Shown here: positions 1-8,749 of the stretch, one piece after another
Layout of the letters: every line of letters starts with the position of its first letter
Position numbering within the stretch: position 1 is the stretch's first letter
From: Lentisphaera marina
Lineage (GTDB): Bacteria > Verrucomicrobiota > Lentisphaeria > Lentisphaerales > Lentisphaeraceae
Length of the DNA: 64,000 nt
Direction: 5' to 3'
NCBI RefSeq assembly: GCF_028745505.1
Contig: NZ_JAQZZL010000002.1
Span: 434,001 to 498,000, forward strand
The notes under the pieces: generated by a model
Database searches by the model: none
What the model saw: the letters and a program-made list of their open reading frames with translations, nothing else
What the model was told of the DNA's origin: nothing
Made by a program: the position numbers and the translations under genes

Positions 1-578
1 GCTTGATTATTGACCTGAGATTTAACGGGGGAGGTTACTTGAATTCCGCGGTAGATATTTGTTCAACCTTTCTAGAATATGGATCTTTAGTGGCCTACAA
101 AGAAGGTAGAAATGCTGACAGAGAGGATCTTCTCGATCAAACTGACGAGGCAAGGGATGATATTCCTTTGGTTATTTTAGTGAATGAGGATAGTGCTTCT
201 GCTTCTGAAGTGACAGCATCCTGCCTTAGGGATTATAAACGTTGTGTATTGGTTGGGAAAAAAACTTATGGTAAGGGATCGGTTCAAGTTATTAGTCAAT
301 TGACTAATGGTGGAAGTATTCGCTTTACAATTGCCAAGTATTTTACTCCAGGTGGTTATGTGATTCACGATCGAGGCTTAGAACCTGATATTGAGGTGGA
401 TTTGAATTCTGATGAAATAAAAGCCTTAAGGGAGCAGGTGTCCAATTATGAAACTGTGGAGTCGAAAGATCCTTCAGATAAGCAATTCTTAAAAGCATAC
501 GAAGCACTGCAGGCAGAGCTCTTGTCTCCGAGGAAAGTCGCACCATTTTTTGTTGAGTTATTGACTGATGACAAATGA
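1..578 (+). CDS. C-terminal processing peptidase (S41 family), 3' part only
   Basis: The gene enters from the left edge; the reading frame is open from the first bases, so the true start lies outside the window. The visible 191 residues are the C-terminal half of the peptidase domain of CtpA/Prc-like S41 serine proteases, which cut exported proteins near their C-termini in the periplasm. The region IDLRFNGGGYL is the conserved strand and glycine loop. The nucleophile motif SASASE lies at about residues 64-69 and the catalytic lysine is in KTYGKGSVQ, about residue 91. No PDZ domain is visible; it would lie upstream. The last 11 bases overlap the next gene, so the two are probably co-transcribed. 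Confidence 0.9.
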   Translation, partial: LIIDLRFNGGGYLNSAVDICSTFLEYGSLVAYKEGRNADREDLLDQTDEARDDIPLVILVNEDSASASEVTASCLRDYKRCVLVGKKTYGKGSVQVISQLTNGGSIRFTIAKYFTPGGYVIHDRGLEPDIEVDLNSDEIKALREQVSNYETVESKDPSDKQFLKAYEALQAELLSPRKVAPFFVELLTDDK

Positions 579-936
579 GGAAACGCCAGTAGTTATAGAG
601 GAGGATTCTCGACCTCGGCCCAAGTTTATGAGTTGCATTTATAGTGCGACACTGTTTTCCGCTAGTATGCTTGTGAGTTCAGTCATCTATGCCTTGTTTG
701 TTATATATTTTGTGCCGACTGAAATCCTTGAAAACGAACAGTGGTCAGTGTTTTTAGCCTTTGAACATTTGGGTGTAATTATGATGGTTAGTATGATTGT
801 TATGCCATTTGTTGTTCTGTTTCAATTGATTACAGGCGTGTGTTTGGCTAAGAAACGATTCTTGATTGAGTGTATTGCCTTACTGTTAAGTGTTTTGTTT
901 TGTGCACTTTTTTTCTGGCCAGGGATATTTATTTAG
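568..936 (+). CDS. small integral membrane protein, function unknown
   Basis: This 122-residue protein is not recognised. It starts inside the end of the S41 protease gene (11-base overlap), which suggests translational coupling. After a charged N-terminus of about 20 residues there are three hydrophobic segments, at about residues 22-48, 65-93 and 97-120, so it probably sits in the inner membrane. It ends with a hydrophobic tail and no soluble domain. Overlap with the protease hints at a shared role in envelope processing, but nothing in the sequence proves that. Confidence 0.65.
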   Translation: MTNEETPVVIEEDSRPRPKFMSCIYSATLFSASMLVSSVIYALFVIYFVPTEILENEQWSVFLAFEHLGVIMMVSMIVMPFVVLFQLITGVCLAKKRFLIECIALLLSVLFCALFFWPGIFI

Positions 937-1033
937 ACTTAATCCTTGACTTTGGCCTGTCTTCGTGAGATATAAGCTTTTATTTGAAAATATCAGGGTA
1001 TAAATTGCTTACCAAATTAAGGTGAGTGACAAT

Positions 1034-1945
1034 ATGAATTTTGCAGATTTACTTAATCCAAAATTGATTTTATGTGATCTTAAGTCTGATAGTCATGAAA
1101 TGGTTTATTTAGAAATGCTAGAAGCATTGAAAGGCCAATGTAAAGATGTATCAGAGCCACGTGAGATTTTAAAAGATATTTTGGAACATGAAAAATTGGT
1201 GGAAATGCCCTATGATGCGGGTTTCGCAATTCCACATACACGTTCCGCAGGTGTTAATGACTTACATCTTGTGTTAGGGATTCACAAAGAAGGGATCCAA
1301 TTGCAAGAACATGACCTCGAGAAGAGTAAAATTATTATCATGTTCTTAGTTTCGAAAGAAACTTCAAAAATCTATTTATTAATTCTAAAGGCATTAGCGC
1401 GATACTTTGCGAATCCAGGCAAAAGTGACAAACTAGCTGGTTGTAACACAGCTAATGAAGTAATCTCACTATTTCAAGATGAGCAGGTGGAGATTAACCA
1501 CAGCATTAAAGCTGAAGACATTATGGGTGAATCTATGGAGTGTATGCCCGAGTCAGGAATGTTGAAATCTGCCATAGATGTTTTAGCCCAAACTAAACGA
1601 CTCCACATACCGATAGTTGATGGTGAAGGGCGCTTAATAGGGGACTTTAATATAGATTCAATCTTAGAGGGCTCAGTGCCAGATTATATTAAGATGATGG
1701 ATAACCTTAACTTCTTACCTGAGTTTGAGCCTTTTGATAAAATCTTGAAAAATGAAGATAAGACTCCTGTTAATAAATTCATTGATCATGAGCCGAATGT
1801 GTGTAAGCGAGAGACTGCTTTGATGGATATAGTGATTCGATTCATAAAGGATAAAGTTAATTGCCTTTATGTGGTAGATGAGTCAAGGCGCTTAGAAGGT
1901 GTGATTACTAAGCATGAACTAATAAACAATTTATTGAGGTCATAA
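1034..1945 (+). CDS. PTS EIIA (fructose/nitrogen type) domain fused to a CBS pair
   Basis: The protein has an N-terminal PTS EIIA type-2 domain (about residues 5-150) with the phosphorylatable histidine in FAIPHTR, followed by two CBS motifs (about residues 160-300) of the kind that bind adenine nucleotides. The start is placed at ATG 1034 because AAGGTGAG ends 7 bases upstream; an in-frame GTG at 1022 lies within that ribosome binding site. The stop codon directly abuts the ATG of the NhaD-type antiporter, so one transcript makes both. No EIIB/EIIC permease is nearby, so a regulatory rather than sugar-transport role is likely: sensing phosphorylation and energy state for the antiporter. That role is inference. 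Confidence 0.85.
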   Translation: MNFADLLNPKLILCDLKSDSHEMVYLEMLEALKGQCKDVSEPREILKDILEHEKLVEMPYDAGFAIPHTRSAGVNDLHLVLGIHKEGIQLQEHDLEKSKIIIMFLVSKETSKIYLLILKALARYFANPGKSDKLAGCNTANEVISLFQDEQVEINHSIKAEDIMGESMECMPESGMLKSAIDVLAQTKRLHIPIVDGEGRLIGDFNIDSILEGSVPDYIKMMDNLNFLPEFEPFDKILKNEDKTPVNKFIDHEPNVCKRETALMDIVIRFIKDKVNCLYVVDESRRLEGVITKHELINNLLRS

Positions 1946-3328
1946 ATGTTCTGGTTAGGAACTCTGATATTCATCGGGACATATATTGTAATTGCTAGCG
2001 AAAAAGTACATAAAAGTGCTGCTGCCATGGGCGGCGCAATGCTCATGCTTCTCTTTATTCTTGAAGGACCAAGTCATGGCCAGCATGGCGATCCACAGTT
2101 AGATAGTGATGGTCAATATGTGGAGCAGACTGTTCAGCACACGGAGCCTTTGGTCTCGCAGCTAGATTCATTTGCACAAAATATAAATTTTGACGTGATT
2201 TTCACTTTGGCTGGTATGATGGTTTTAGTGAATATTTTAAGTGAGACGGGTCTATTTCAGTACGTTGCCATTAAATCGGCAAAAATAGCCAAAGGGTCCC
2301 CTTTAAATACGCTTTTACTTTTAGTTTTTGCGACGGCGATTTTATCTGCATTTTTGGATAATGTGACGACAATCTTGCTGATTGCCCCTGTGACTTTGGT
2401 GGTCGCGGCAGAATTGGAGGTTCCTCCCATTCCATTTCTATTATGCGAGACGATGGCATCTAATATAGGTGGGTCGGCAACTTTGATTGGTGATCCACCC
2501 AACTTAATCATTGGCTCCTACGCGGGTTTATCATTTAGTGCATTTATGATTAATTTATCTCCCTTTATCGTTGTGGCCTTACTCATTTATATGTTTGTAT
2601 TGTGGTTTTATTATAAGGATAAAATGAAAGTGACGATTGAAAAAAGAGCTCGTATCATGGCTTTTAATGAGAAAGAAGCCATAACGGATAAGGATAAATT
2701 GCGCAAGGGTGGAGTTATAATGATTTGTACTCTGATTGGCTTTTTACTCCATGGGATGTTGCATCTCGAGCCTTCTGTGGTGGCAATGGCCGGGGCCACT
2801 TGTGGCCTTATACTTTGTTGTGATAACGTAGATCATGCCTTGGAGAAAATTGAGTGGGGAACTTTATTTTTCTTCATGGGCTTATTTGTTTTAGTAAAAG
2901 GAGCCGAAAAAGCTGGCCTAATGAATGAGCTAGGGAAATTATTGGTATATATGGATGGATGGCACCCTTTAGCAATAATTTTGACGATAATGTGGGTAGG
3001 AGGTGTGTGTGCAGCCATTATGAATAATGTTTCATTCACTGCGGCTGCGGTTATCATTATTGGGCAATTTATGTCAACGCATGAGTTTTTCGAAGTTCGT
3101 CTTCATGAAGAATTACTTTGGTGGGCATTGGCATTAGGCGTGTGTTTGGGTGGTAATGGTTCTGCAGTAGGTGCGGCAGCTAATATGTGTACAATTGGTA
3201 TAGCAGAGAAAAATGGCCATAAAATCTCATTTAAAGATTTCTTAGTTTACGGCGTGCCAGTAACTATTGTTTCTTTGATTGCTGCGAGTGTTTATATCAC
3301 TCTGCGTTTTTATCAGTTGGATCTGTAG
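1946..3328 (+). CDS. ArsB/NhaD-superfamily ion transporter (Na+/H+ antiporter type)
   Basis: This 460-residue polytopic membrane protein belongs to the ion transporter superfamily of NhaD, ArsB and the SLC13-like permeases. The signature segment around GGSATLIGDPPNLIIGSY (about residues 174-191) is the unwound-helix motif of NhaD proteins, and SAFLDNVTTILLIAPVT precedes it as the first-repeat ion-site helix. The second repeat carries AAIMNNVSFTAAAV and GGNGSAVGAAANM near residues 355-410. Residues 40-75 form an acidic, histidine-containing external loop. It starts on the base after the stop of the EIIA-CBS gene. Its last 32 bases overlap the convergent FGE-fold gene. Na+/H+ exchange is the likely activity; arsenite export cannot be excluded by reading. 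Confidence 0.85.
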   Translation: MFWLGTLIFIGTYIVIASEKVHKSAAAMGGAMLMLLFILEGPSHGQHGDPQLDSDGQYVEQTVQHTEPLVSQLDSFAQNINFDVIFTLAGMMVLVNILSETGLFQYVAIKSAKIAKGSPLNTLLLLVFATAILSAFLDNVTTILLIAPVTLVVAAELEVPPIPFLLCETMASNIGGSATLIGDPPNLIIGSYAGLSFSAFMINLSPFIVVALLIYMFVLWFYYKDKMKVTIEKRARIMAFNEKEAITDKDKLRKGGVIMICTLIGFLLHGMLHLEPSVVAMAGATCGLILCCDNVDHALEKIEWGTLFFFMGLFVLVKGAEKAGLMNELGKLLVYMDGWHPLAIILTIMWVGGVCAAIMNNVSFTAAAVIIIGQFMSTHEFFEVRLHEELLWWALALGVCLGGNGSAVGAAANMCTIGIAEKNGHKISFKDFLVYGVPVTIVSLIAASVYITLRFYQLDL

Positions 3329-4838
3329 ACTTATAGAAGGCATCCCAAGCTTCGCGATTTTTAGATTGCTGTTCAAGCGGGAGTTCTTTTAAGGTGAATA
3401 ATGGACGAGAGGCTCTCATGCCCAAATAAGAGCCTGTGTCGTTATTAGAATGGGTAAAGCGCATTGCGGACCTAGAAAACTTTAATTCTAGAGGCCATGC
3501 ACCACCGCGAACAATTTGGTAGCCGCTTTTATAGCGTTTCCATTCATTATAGCCCCAGATTTCTTCTCCAGGACTCCAAGAAAAGTCTTTATTCTTGTCA
3601 TGGTAGTACAAATTACCCGTGATTCCACGTAGCCCATCAAATTGATTGAGGTCTCTTTCTCTGTCTTGATCACCTCTCCATATTAAAGTGTCTCGATCTT
3701 TTTTGTAGGTGGGGTCTAGTGGGTCTTTTGCGGACCAAATAAACTCGCTATTAGTCCAAAGACCATCGTTATTGGCATCATGAAAATAAAGCCCTGTTTG
3801 GCGACCAGTAGTTCTAGTCTCTACATTAAAGTTATTACGAGGTAAATTGATGTCTTCTGGGTGGTCGCCATCGTAAATTTTAAAATCCCAAGAATGGGCA
3901 TATTGATCTTTATCGCATTGATAGATGAAAAAAGGTGAGCGAGTAAATTCCTGCATATTGCCGTGAGTATTAAAAAGGCCAAAGGCGTTGGGTAATAAAT
4001 AACCTTTTTCATAGCGAGGATCAGCATTGTATTTAGAGATGACGTAGGCTGGTGCTAGACTTGTGTCATTGCCAAAATGCCATGGTGTATGAGATCCTGC
4101 TCGCGTGGCGTACTCCCATTCTTTTTCAGAAGGTAGGGTGTAACTATGTTGAGGAAGGTCCAGTTTTGTATTGAGTTCTTGGAAGAACCTGAGGCAATCA
4201 TTGAAACTGACGTCCTGAATGGGGAAGTTAAGTTTAACTTCTTTTGCAGGTTTATTGCCCGTTACCGTGAACCAAGTGTTTTGACTTGTTTCAAATTTTT
4301 GTAGGTAAAAAGGGTATTTTATTTCGCTTTCATGTAAGAGTTCGGTGTGAGTGCGGTCGGCCTCATTTTTGGGGCTGCCCATTAAGAATTGGCCAGGAGG
4401 TATAAGGCGAAATTTCATACCAAATTCATTTTCGACTTCAAGAGGTAGGCCGTATTTAATGATGCATTCACGTTGAAGAATGAGTGTTTCGGGCATTTCC
4501 GATGAATTAAGTGGAGGCTGAACGGAAGTGTATTCCTCAGATGCCTTAAGGTCTTTTGGGAGCTGGGAATAAGGTGGGGTGAAATTAGCTTTGTTCGTAT
4601 ATGAAATTAGCTTACTTTTATCTATCTGTTGGACTTGGGCGACTTTTGAGCTGCCATCTAAGAAAGATAAGGCTAGTGCGAGAACGACAAGGAGTAAGGC
4701 TGCGAGAATAAAAATAGTTTTATTACTCGACTTCTTAGACGTTTTTAATTGAACGCTGAGTTGTTGTTCAACTAATTTCACCTTTAAATCTTTCGCTAGC
4801 TTAAGTTGTTCTTTGCTTAAGTTACTCTTTTTACTCAT
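3297..4838 (-). CDS. membrane-anchored FGE/SUMF1-fold protein with EF-hand-like loops
   Basis: The 513-residue protein has a basic cytoplasmic N-terminus, one transmembrane helix at about residues 44-62, and an extracytoplasmic formylglycine-generating-enzyme (SUMF1) fold from about residue 115 onward. Typical fold motifs are PPGQFLMGSP, the FGLFNTHGNMQEF block and RGGAW near the C-terminus. The cysteine pair of authentic FGE is absent: the segment after RGGAW runs PLELKFSRSAMRF with no cysteine. Two calcium-loop-like stretches, HDANNDGLWTNSE and HDKNKDFSWSPGEE, lie in an insertion at about residues 350-425. It is the last gene of a run after the RDD and LptG-like genes (2-base gap), and its 3' end overlaps the antiporter gene tail to tail. 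Confidence 0.8.
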   Translation of the reverse strand: MSKKSNLSKEQLKLAKDLKVKLVEQQLSVQLKTSKKSSNKTIFILAALLLVVLALALSFLDGSSKVAQVQQIDKSKLISYTNKANFTPPYSQLPKDLKASEEYTSVQPPLNSSEMPETLILQRECIIKYGLPLEVENEFGMKFRLIPPGQFLMGSPKNEADRTHTELLHESEIKYPFYLQKFETSQNTWFTVTGNKPAKEVKLNFPIQDVSFNDCLRFFQELNTKLDLPQHSYTLPSEKEWEYATRAGSHTPWHFGNDTSLAPAYVISKYNADPRYEKGYLLPNAFGLFNTHGNMQEFTRSPFFIYQCDKDQYAHSWDFKIYDGDHPEDINLPRNNFNVETRTTGRQTGLYFHDANNDGLWTNSEFIWSAKDPLDPTYKKDRDTLIWRGDQDRERDLNQFDGLRGITGNLYYHDKNKDFSWSPGEEIWGYNEWKRYKSGYQIVRGGAWPLELKFSRSAMRFTHSNNDTGSYLGMRASRPLFTLKELPLEQQSKNREAWDAFYKSTDPTDKNAE

Positions 4839-4840
4839 GT

Positions 4841-5917
4841 TTAATCCTTTAAGCTGGCTGCGAGTCCTAAGCTAACAAATATAACAGTAGCAAGACTTGC
4901 GGCAATGAATGGAGGAAGAATATCATTGCGCCCGAGGTTAGTGAAAAGGCTATTAATGATATAAAAAATAAGCATGATACCAATAGCGCGAGATGCAGAG
5001 CTCATTCCAGCGGAGCGTTGGTTGCTAGTGGCTAAAGGAATACCAAGAAGTACGCCTATAAGACATGAAAATGGTGTGAATATTAAAGAGTACTGTCGTG
5101 TCTCTAGGAAAGCTTGTCGCTTTTTGTCGACAGGACGGCCTGAGTTGAGTTCGCGTTTAATTTGCGCAATGGATGGCGTGCCTTTCAATTCATCAATATT
5201 ACTCAGTAAAATGGGGTCATCTTTGATGTCTGGACGAGAATAGGATTCGTGTTTTTCGATCTTTTTGATACGGCGTTCTGGAGAGAATTCAGCAATACTC
5301 ACTTCTTCAAATTGCCAGCCAAGCTCTTTGCTGAATTGGCCTGAAAGAGCTTCGATTTCTCTAGTTAAAAAATTATTTTCATCGTACTCTAAGAGTTGTA
5401 TCCCCGTGAAGTTTTTATCTTCATCGGAGCTAAGAGCCCACTTTCTAGTTGAATTATTGTCGATAGCCGTGAAAACGTGGAAGTCATGGTTTTTATCCAT
5501 CGAATCGGCTCGAGTGCTTAATTCAAAGGTTTTGAGTCTACAGTAGGGTTCGATATACTGGCTAGATACATATAAGCCGATGCCAACTAAAATAGAAAAT
5601 ACATAAATAGGGGCACTTAATTTTGTGAGCGAGAGTCCTGCACTTCTCATGGCAATAATTTCGTGATTACGATTAAGGCTTGAGAAGCAATATATGGTTG
5701 CAAGCAATAGCGACATGGGTGCAATATAGGTGAATTTATCGGGAATGAGCAAGAAGTAATAGCTTATAATATCTGTGGTACTATCTAGTTTGAGCATATC
5801 AGATAAATCGTCTTGGACATTGGCAATGAAAAAGACGAAAATAAAGCCGCAAATACAGCATATGAAGGGGAGTAGCATACTGCGCATGATGTAGCGCGAG
5901 AGGATGGAAAAGAACAT
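4841..5917 (-). CDS. LptF/LptG (YjgP/YjgQ) family permease
   Basis: The 358-residue protein matches the layout of the LptF/LptG permeases of the lipopolysaccharide export machine: three N-terminal membrane helices (about residues 10-32, 50-72, 98-118), a beta-rich periplasmic domain (about 120-270) and three C-terminal helices. The motif LNRNHEIIAMRSAGLS between helices is the conserved cytoplasmic coupling region that contacts the LptB ATPase. Only one such permease is in the window; its partner and LptB must be elsewhere. It lies between the RDD gene (7-base gap) and the FGE-fold gene (2-base gap). Whether it is LptF or LptG cannot be settled here. Confidence 0.88.
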   Translation of the reverse strand: MFFSILSRYIMRSMLLPFICCICGFIFVFFIANVQDDLSDMLKLDSTTDIISYYFLLIPDKFTYIAPMSLLLATIYCFSSLNRNHEIIAMRSAGLSLTKLSAPIYVFSILVGIGLYVSSQYIEPYCRLKTFELSTRADSMDKNHDFHVFTAIDNNSTRKWALSSDEDKNFTGIQLLEYDENNFLTREIEALSGQFSKELGWQFEEVSIAEFSPERRIKKIEKHESYSRPDIKDDPILLSNIDELKGTPSIAQIKRELNSGRPVDKKRQAFLETRQYSLIFTPFSCLIGVLLGIPLATSNQRSAGMSSASRAIGIMLIFYIINSLFTNLGRNDILPPFIAASLATVIFVSLGLAASLKD

Positions 5918-5924
5918 TTTTTAC

Positions 5925-6596
5925 TTAGCCGAACCTTACATTGACTATTTTGGTTCCCGACAAAATTTCATGTAGACTTTTATTGGTGATGTAAACAACA
6001 AAAGGTTCGATGGGAAGTAATAAAATAAAATAAAAGGAATAGAAGAATGATTTCTGTAGCATCACAGGTTCATTTTCGGAGCTAACTGCCATGATTCCGT
6101 AGCAACGTTGGCCTGGAGTTTGTGCAAAAAAACCGATGTTGATTGTGTAGTACAGAACAAAGATGAAATAAATGCCAGCAAAGAGCATGGCTGCAGTTGA
6201 GCCATAAGCTTCGGAAGCTTGGGCAGTATCTCGACTTAAATTAAGAGATGAGAGTTGTTCATTTAAAAAGAAAGAAAGACAATAAATGATTCCGTAAATG
6301 AAAGCAAGGTCAATCACAAAAGCAGTGAGTCTATGTTTTTTACAGGCAAGTCTTATGGATTTTTCAGTACGATTCAGAGGCTTCATGACGATCTTTTCGT
6401 CAGTAGAGCCACTTTCTTCCTCTTTTAAAAATTCTTTTAAAAATGGGAGTTTTTTCGCTTCTTGTGTTCTTTTCATTAAAGAGTTGCGGATCAGAGTTGT
6501 CGCAAGAACATCGCCACTTTTGGCCATATCAATTAGAACCTCTTCAGGATAAGGTCCCAGTTCGGTATTTTTATCTTTGACTATGAAGAAATTCAT
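5925..6596 (-). CDS. GYF-like plus RDD-domain membrane protein
   Basis: Residues 1-50 (FFIVKDKNTELGPYPEEVL) resemble the GYF_2/DUF4339 module that often precedes membrane domains. From about residue 85 a RDD domain follows, with hydrophobic helices at about 92-112, 135-155 and 180-205. The segment NIGFFAQTPGQRCYGIMAV is the typical RDD core. The function of RDD proteins is poorly defined; some have been linked to ion exchange. It is the first gene of the minus-strand group with the LptG-like permease and FGE-fold protein, and it faces a divergent gene 95 bases away. Confidence 0.75.
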   Translation of the reverse strand: MNFFIVKDKNTELGPYPEEVLIDMAKSGDVLATTLIRNSLMKRTQEAKKLPFLKEFLKEEESGSTDEKIVMKPLNRTEKSIRLACKKHRLTAFVIDLAFIYGIIYCLSFFLNEQLSSLNLSRDTAQASEAYGSTAAMLFAGIYFIFVLYYTINIGFFAQTPGQRCYGIMAVSSENEPVMLQKSFFYSFYFILLLPIEPFVVYITNKSLHEILSGTKIVNVRFG

Positions 6597-6690
6597 TTAA
6601 ATCACTTGGCTTATTTTTTTGTGTGTCTAATGTGGATTAGTAATACTCTTAAGATAACTCTGAAAAATCAAAAAGAAAGAATCTCGAGCC

Positions 6691-7299
6691 GTGGATAACA
6701 ATAAAAATCACTTAGTAATCTATCTTCAAAGCACTTTAATTGTTTTGGTGATTCTTTGTGCGACGTCAATTGAGGCGATTTATTTCAATTCTTATTCCAT
6801 GTACATCCTGCTAACTGTTTTTCTTTTACAGGCAATTTCCTCAAAAATTTATCTATCCCATAACAAAGAATCTGGCTACCCATTTTTATTGTGGCTGGGA
6901 TGTGCCTTTTTAATTCCTTTTTCAAAATTTTATAGTGACTATTCAGGTGATCTTTACTTTTTAGTTATGAATTGTCTTGCGGGCATTGGAATCGGTCGAC
7001 TCTTAGCAACTTTTTGCAGGGGAATGGCAGAGAACTTTAGCTCACTTAACGAAGATCATTTAGCTAGTGAATCACGAGTTTTAGCTAAAGCACTAGAAAT
7101 GATACCCGCAGCCTTTGTACTGATTTTGATTTATTTACTGATGAGTTTGCAGAATGGACTCAATGGTTTACTTCTCGTAGGTGATTTGACCTTAGTAGCA
7201 AAGTTTCCAATCATTATGTTAATTGGAGCAATATTTCCAATAATACTCATTGTTAGAGCCTTGAAAATAATTTATAGAAGAGAACAAAGTAATGACTAA
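6691..7299 (+). CDS. polytopic membrane protein, unknown function
   Basis: This 202-residue protein is not recognised. It begins with GTG at 6691 (GTGGATAACAAT). It has about six hydrophobic segments, near residues 10-30, 34-50, 64-82, 88-110, 135-155 and 165-190, with few charged residues between them, so it is an inner-membrane protein. It overlaps pyrF by 8 bases and the pair should be one transcript. Nothing in the sequence ties it to pyrimidine synthesis. Confidence 0.65.
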   Translation: MDNNKNHLVIYLQSTLIVLVILCATSIEAIYFNSYSMYILLTVFLLQAISSKIYLSHNKESGYPFLLWLGCAFLIPFSKFYSDYSGDLYFLVMNCLAGIGIGRLLATFCRGMAENFSSLNEDHLASESRVLAKALEMIPAAFVLILIYLLMSLQNGLNGLLLVGDLTLVAKFPIIMLIGAIFPIILIVRALKIIYRREQSND

Positions 7300-7978
7300 A
7301 TTGATTGTAGCGCTAGATGTTGATTCTTTAGCTGATGCAGAACTCGCTGTTGACAAATTGGGAGGTAAGGTTGAATGGTTTAAAGTCGGTAAGCAATTAT
7401 TTACCGCAGAAGGACCTGCCATTGTAAGTATGTTAAAGCAGCGTGGTTTTAAAGTCTTTTTGGATTTAAAGTTTCATGATATTCCAAATACAGTAGCTCA
7501 GGCGGTTAAGTCAGCCTTGTCAATAGGTGCTGATATGGTGAACTTTCACGCAACAGGTGGAAGTGAAATGATTCGTGTAGCAGTAGAAAAAAATAGACCA
7601 AACTTCCCAACAGCAGAGCTTATTGCCGTGACTGTCTTGACGAGTAGTGGTCAGTCAGTTTTAGATGAGTTGCAGATTGCAGGGACTCCTGCAGACGCCG
7701 TTTTACGTTTTGCGGGCTTGGCAAAAAATGCAGGAGCCGATGGTGTTGTTTGTTCTGCGTGGGAAATTGAAGACCTCAAAAAAACTTATGGATCAGAGTT
7801 TAAAGTTGTTGTTCCAGGAATTCGCCCTAAAGGCAGTGCAGTGGATGATCAAAAAAGAATTATGACTCCCAGACAAGCTGCAGACTTAGGTGCAGACTAC
7901 ATAGTTGTAGGGCGCCCAATAATGAAAGCAGATGACCCGGTAGCTGCAGCTGAAGCAGTCTTGGCAGAGCTCAAGTAA
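7292..7978 (+). CDS. pyrF: orotidine 5'-phosphate decarboxylase
   Basis: This cytoplasmic enzyme converts OMP to UMP, the last step of de novo pyrimidine synthesis. The 228-residue length fits the short bacterial family. The catalytic Asp-Lys-x-x-Asp array is seen in FLDLKFHDIPNT at about residues 57-68. The N-terminus LIVALDVDS is the first barrel strand and VVPGIRPKGS plus YIVVGRPI form the phosphate-binding end. Translation starts inside the preceding membrane-protein gene. An intrinsic terminator follows at 8014-8042, inside the antisense 3' end of the next gene. Confidence 0.97.
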   Translation: MTKLIVALDVDSLADAELAVDKLGGKVEWFKVGKQLFTAEGPAIVSMLKQRGFKVFLDLKFHDIPNTVAQAVKSALSIGADMVNFHATGGSEMIRVAVEKNRPNFPTAELIAVTVLTSSGQSVLDELQIAGTPADAVLRFAGLAKNAGADGVVCSAWEIEDLKKTYGSEFKVVVPGIRPKGSAVDDQKRIMTPRQAADLGADYIVVGRPIMKADDPVAAAEAVLAELK

Positions 7979-7981
7979 TAA

Positions 7982-8749
7982 TTACTTCTGAATAGCCTTT
8001 AATTGTTTTATGTAGTCACGCACTTTTTGCGTGACTTTTTTTGCGCCCAAATAAGTGATTAAAAAGCAAAGTCTATCAGTTTGACTCCAGTTTTTTGTAC
8101 GACGGTCAAAAATTTCAATGTCCTTTAAAGAGCTGTCCTTGTCGAAATAACTGATTCTAGCACGCTCTAAATCAATGAATTTACAGGGTAGATCTTTAGA
8201 TCCTTGATAATCTTTCTTCACTAATGATTTGTGAACGAAAACATGTTTGGAATAAAGGCTTTGGATTTTAATTTTCTTCTCATGAGTTAGGGAAATGAGC
8301 TTGGCACAGTGAATAATAATCTCTCTTTTTTGGTGCTGGCTTAGTTCTTTGGAACTCAAGTTCTTTTCAATAACACTTAAAGGCAGATAGCTCGAGAGAG
8401 ATTTTGTAATCAAAATGGCGTAGTGATTGCCTTTAGATTTCTCCATTCCAAAGAAAGCGACATCTAAACTGGGGATCTTAAACTTTTTAAATAAAGTGAT
8501 ATTTTTAAATTCTTTATGTGCTAAGTTTTCTCCAAAGGGATGAAGTAAGTTAGCTTTTTTATAGTTTTTTTGCTTCTTTATAAAGAAGTCTTGTCCCTCA
8601 AGAGTGATTTTTGATACACCACTCCAGGAGTTTTTATTCTTTCCTTCATTGGGTGCTTCAAACCAATCTGTTTTATTGTCCCAAAGTTGTCTAAAACTTC
8701 CTAGTTGATTACGTGTAAATAGATCGGCTATTGTGGGATCACTAAACAT
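7982..8749 (-). CDS. lipopolysaccharide kinase (Kdo/WaaP)-like protein
   Basis: The 255-residue protein resembles the InaA/WaaP/KdkA kinase-like family that phosphorylates sugars of the LPS core. The lysine in GQDFFIKKQK (about residue 55) fits the ATP-binding lysine. The stretch CKFIDLERARISY (about residues 188-200) fits the metal-binding aspartate of this fold. A clear HxD catalytic loop is not obvious: KHVFVHKSL occupies that place. It overlaps mazG by 8 bases and is the last gene of a four-gene minus-strand group. Kinase activity is inferred from family resemblance only. Confidence 0.7.
   Translation of the reverse strand: MFSDPTIADLFTRNQLGSFRQLWDNKTDWFEAPNEGKNKNSWSGVSKITLEGQDFFIKKQKNYKKANLLHPFGENLAHKEFKNITLFKKFKIPSLDVAFFGMEKSKGNHYAILITKSLSSYLPLSVIEKNLSSKELSQHQKREIIIHCAKLISLTHEKKIKIQSLYSKHVFVHKSLVKKDYQGSKDLPCKFIDLERARISYFDKDSSLKDIEIFDRRTKNWSQTDRLCFLITYLGAKKVTQKVRDYIKQLKAIQK
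8014..8042 (+). terminator. intrinsic terminator of pyrF
   Basis: AGTCACGCA (8014-8022) and TGCGTGACT (8028-8036) form a perfect 9-bp stem with a 5-base loop, followed by a run of T to 8042. It lies 36 bases after the pyrF stop and inside the 3' coding end of the convergent kinase gene. Confidence 0.85.
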
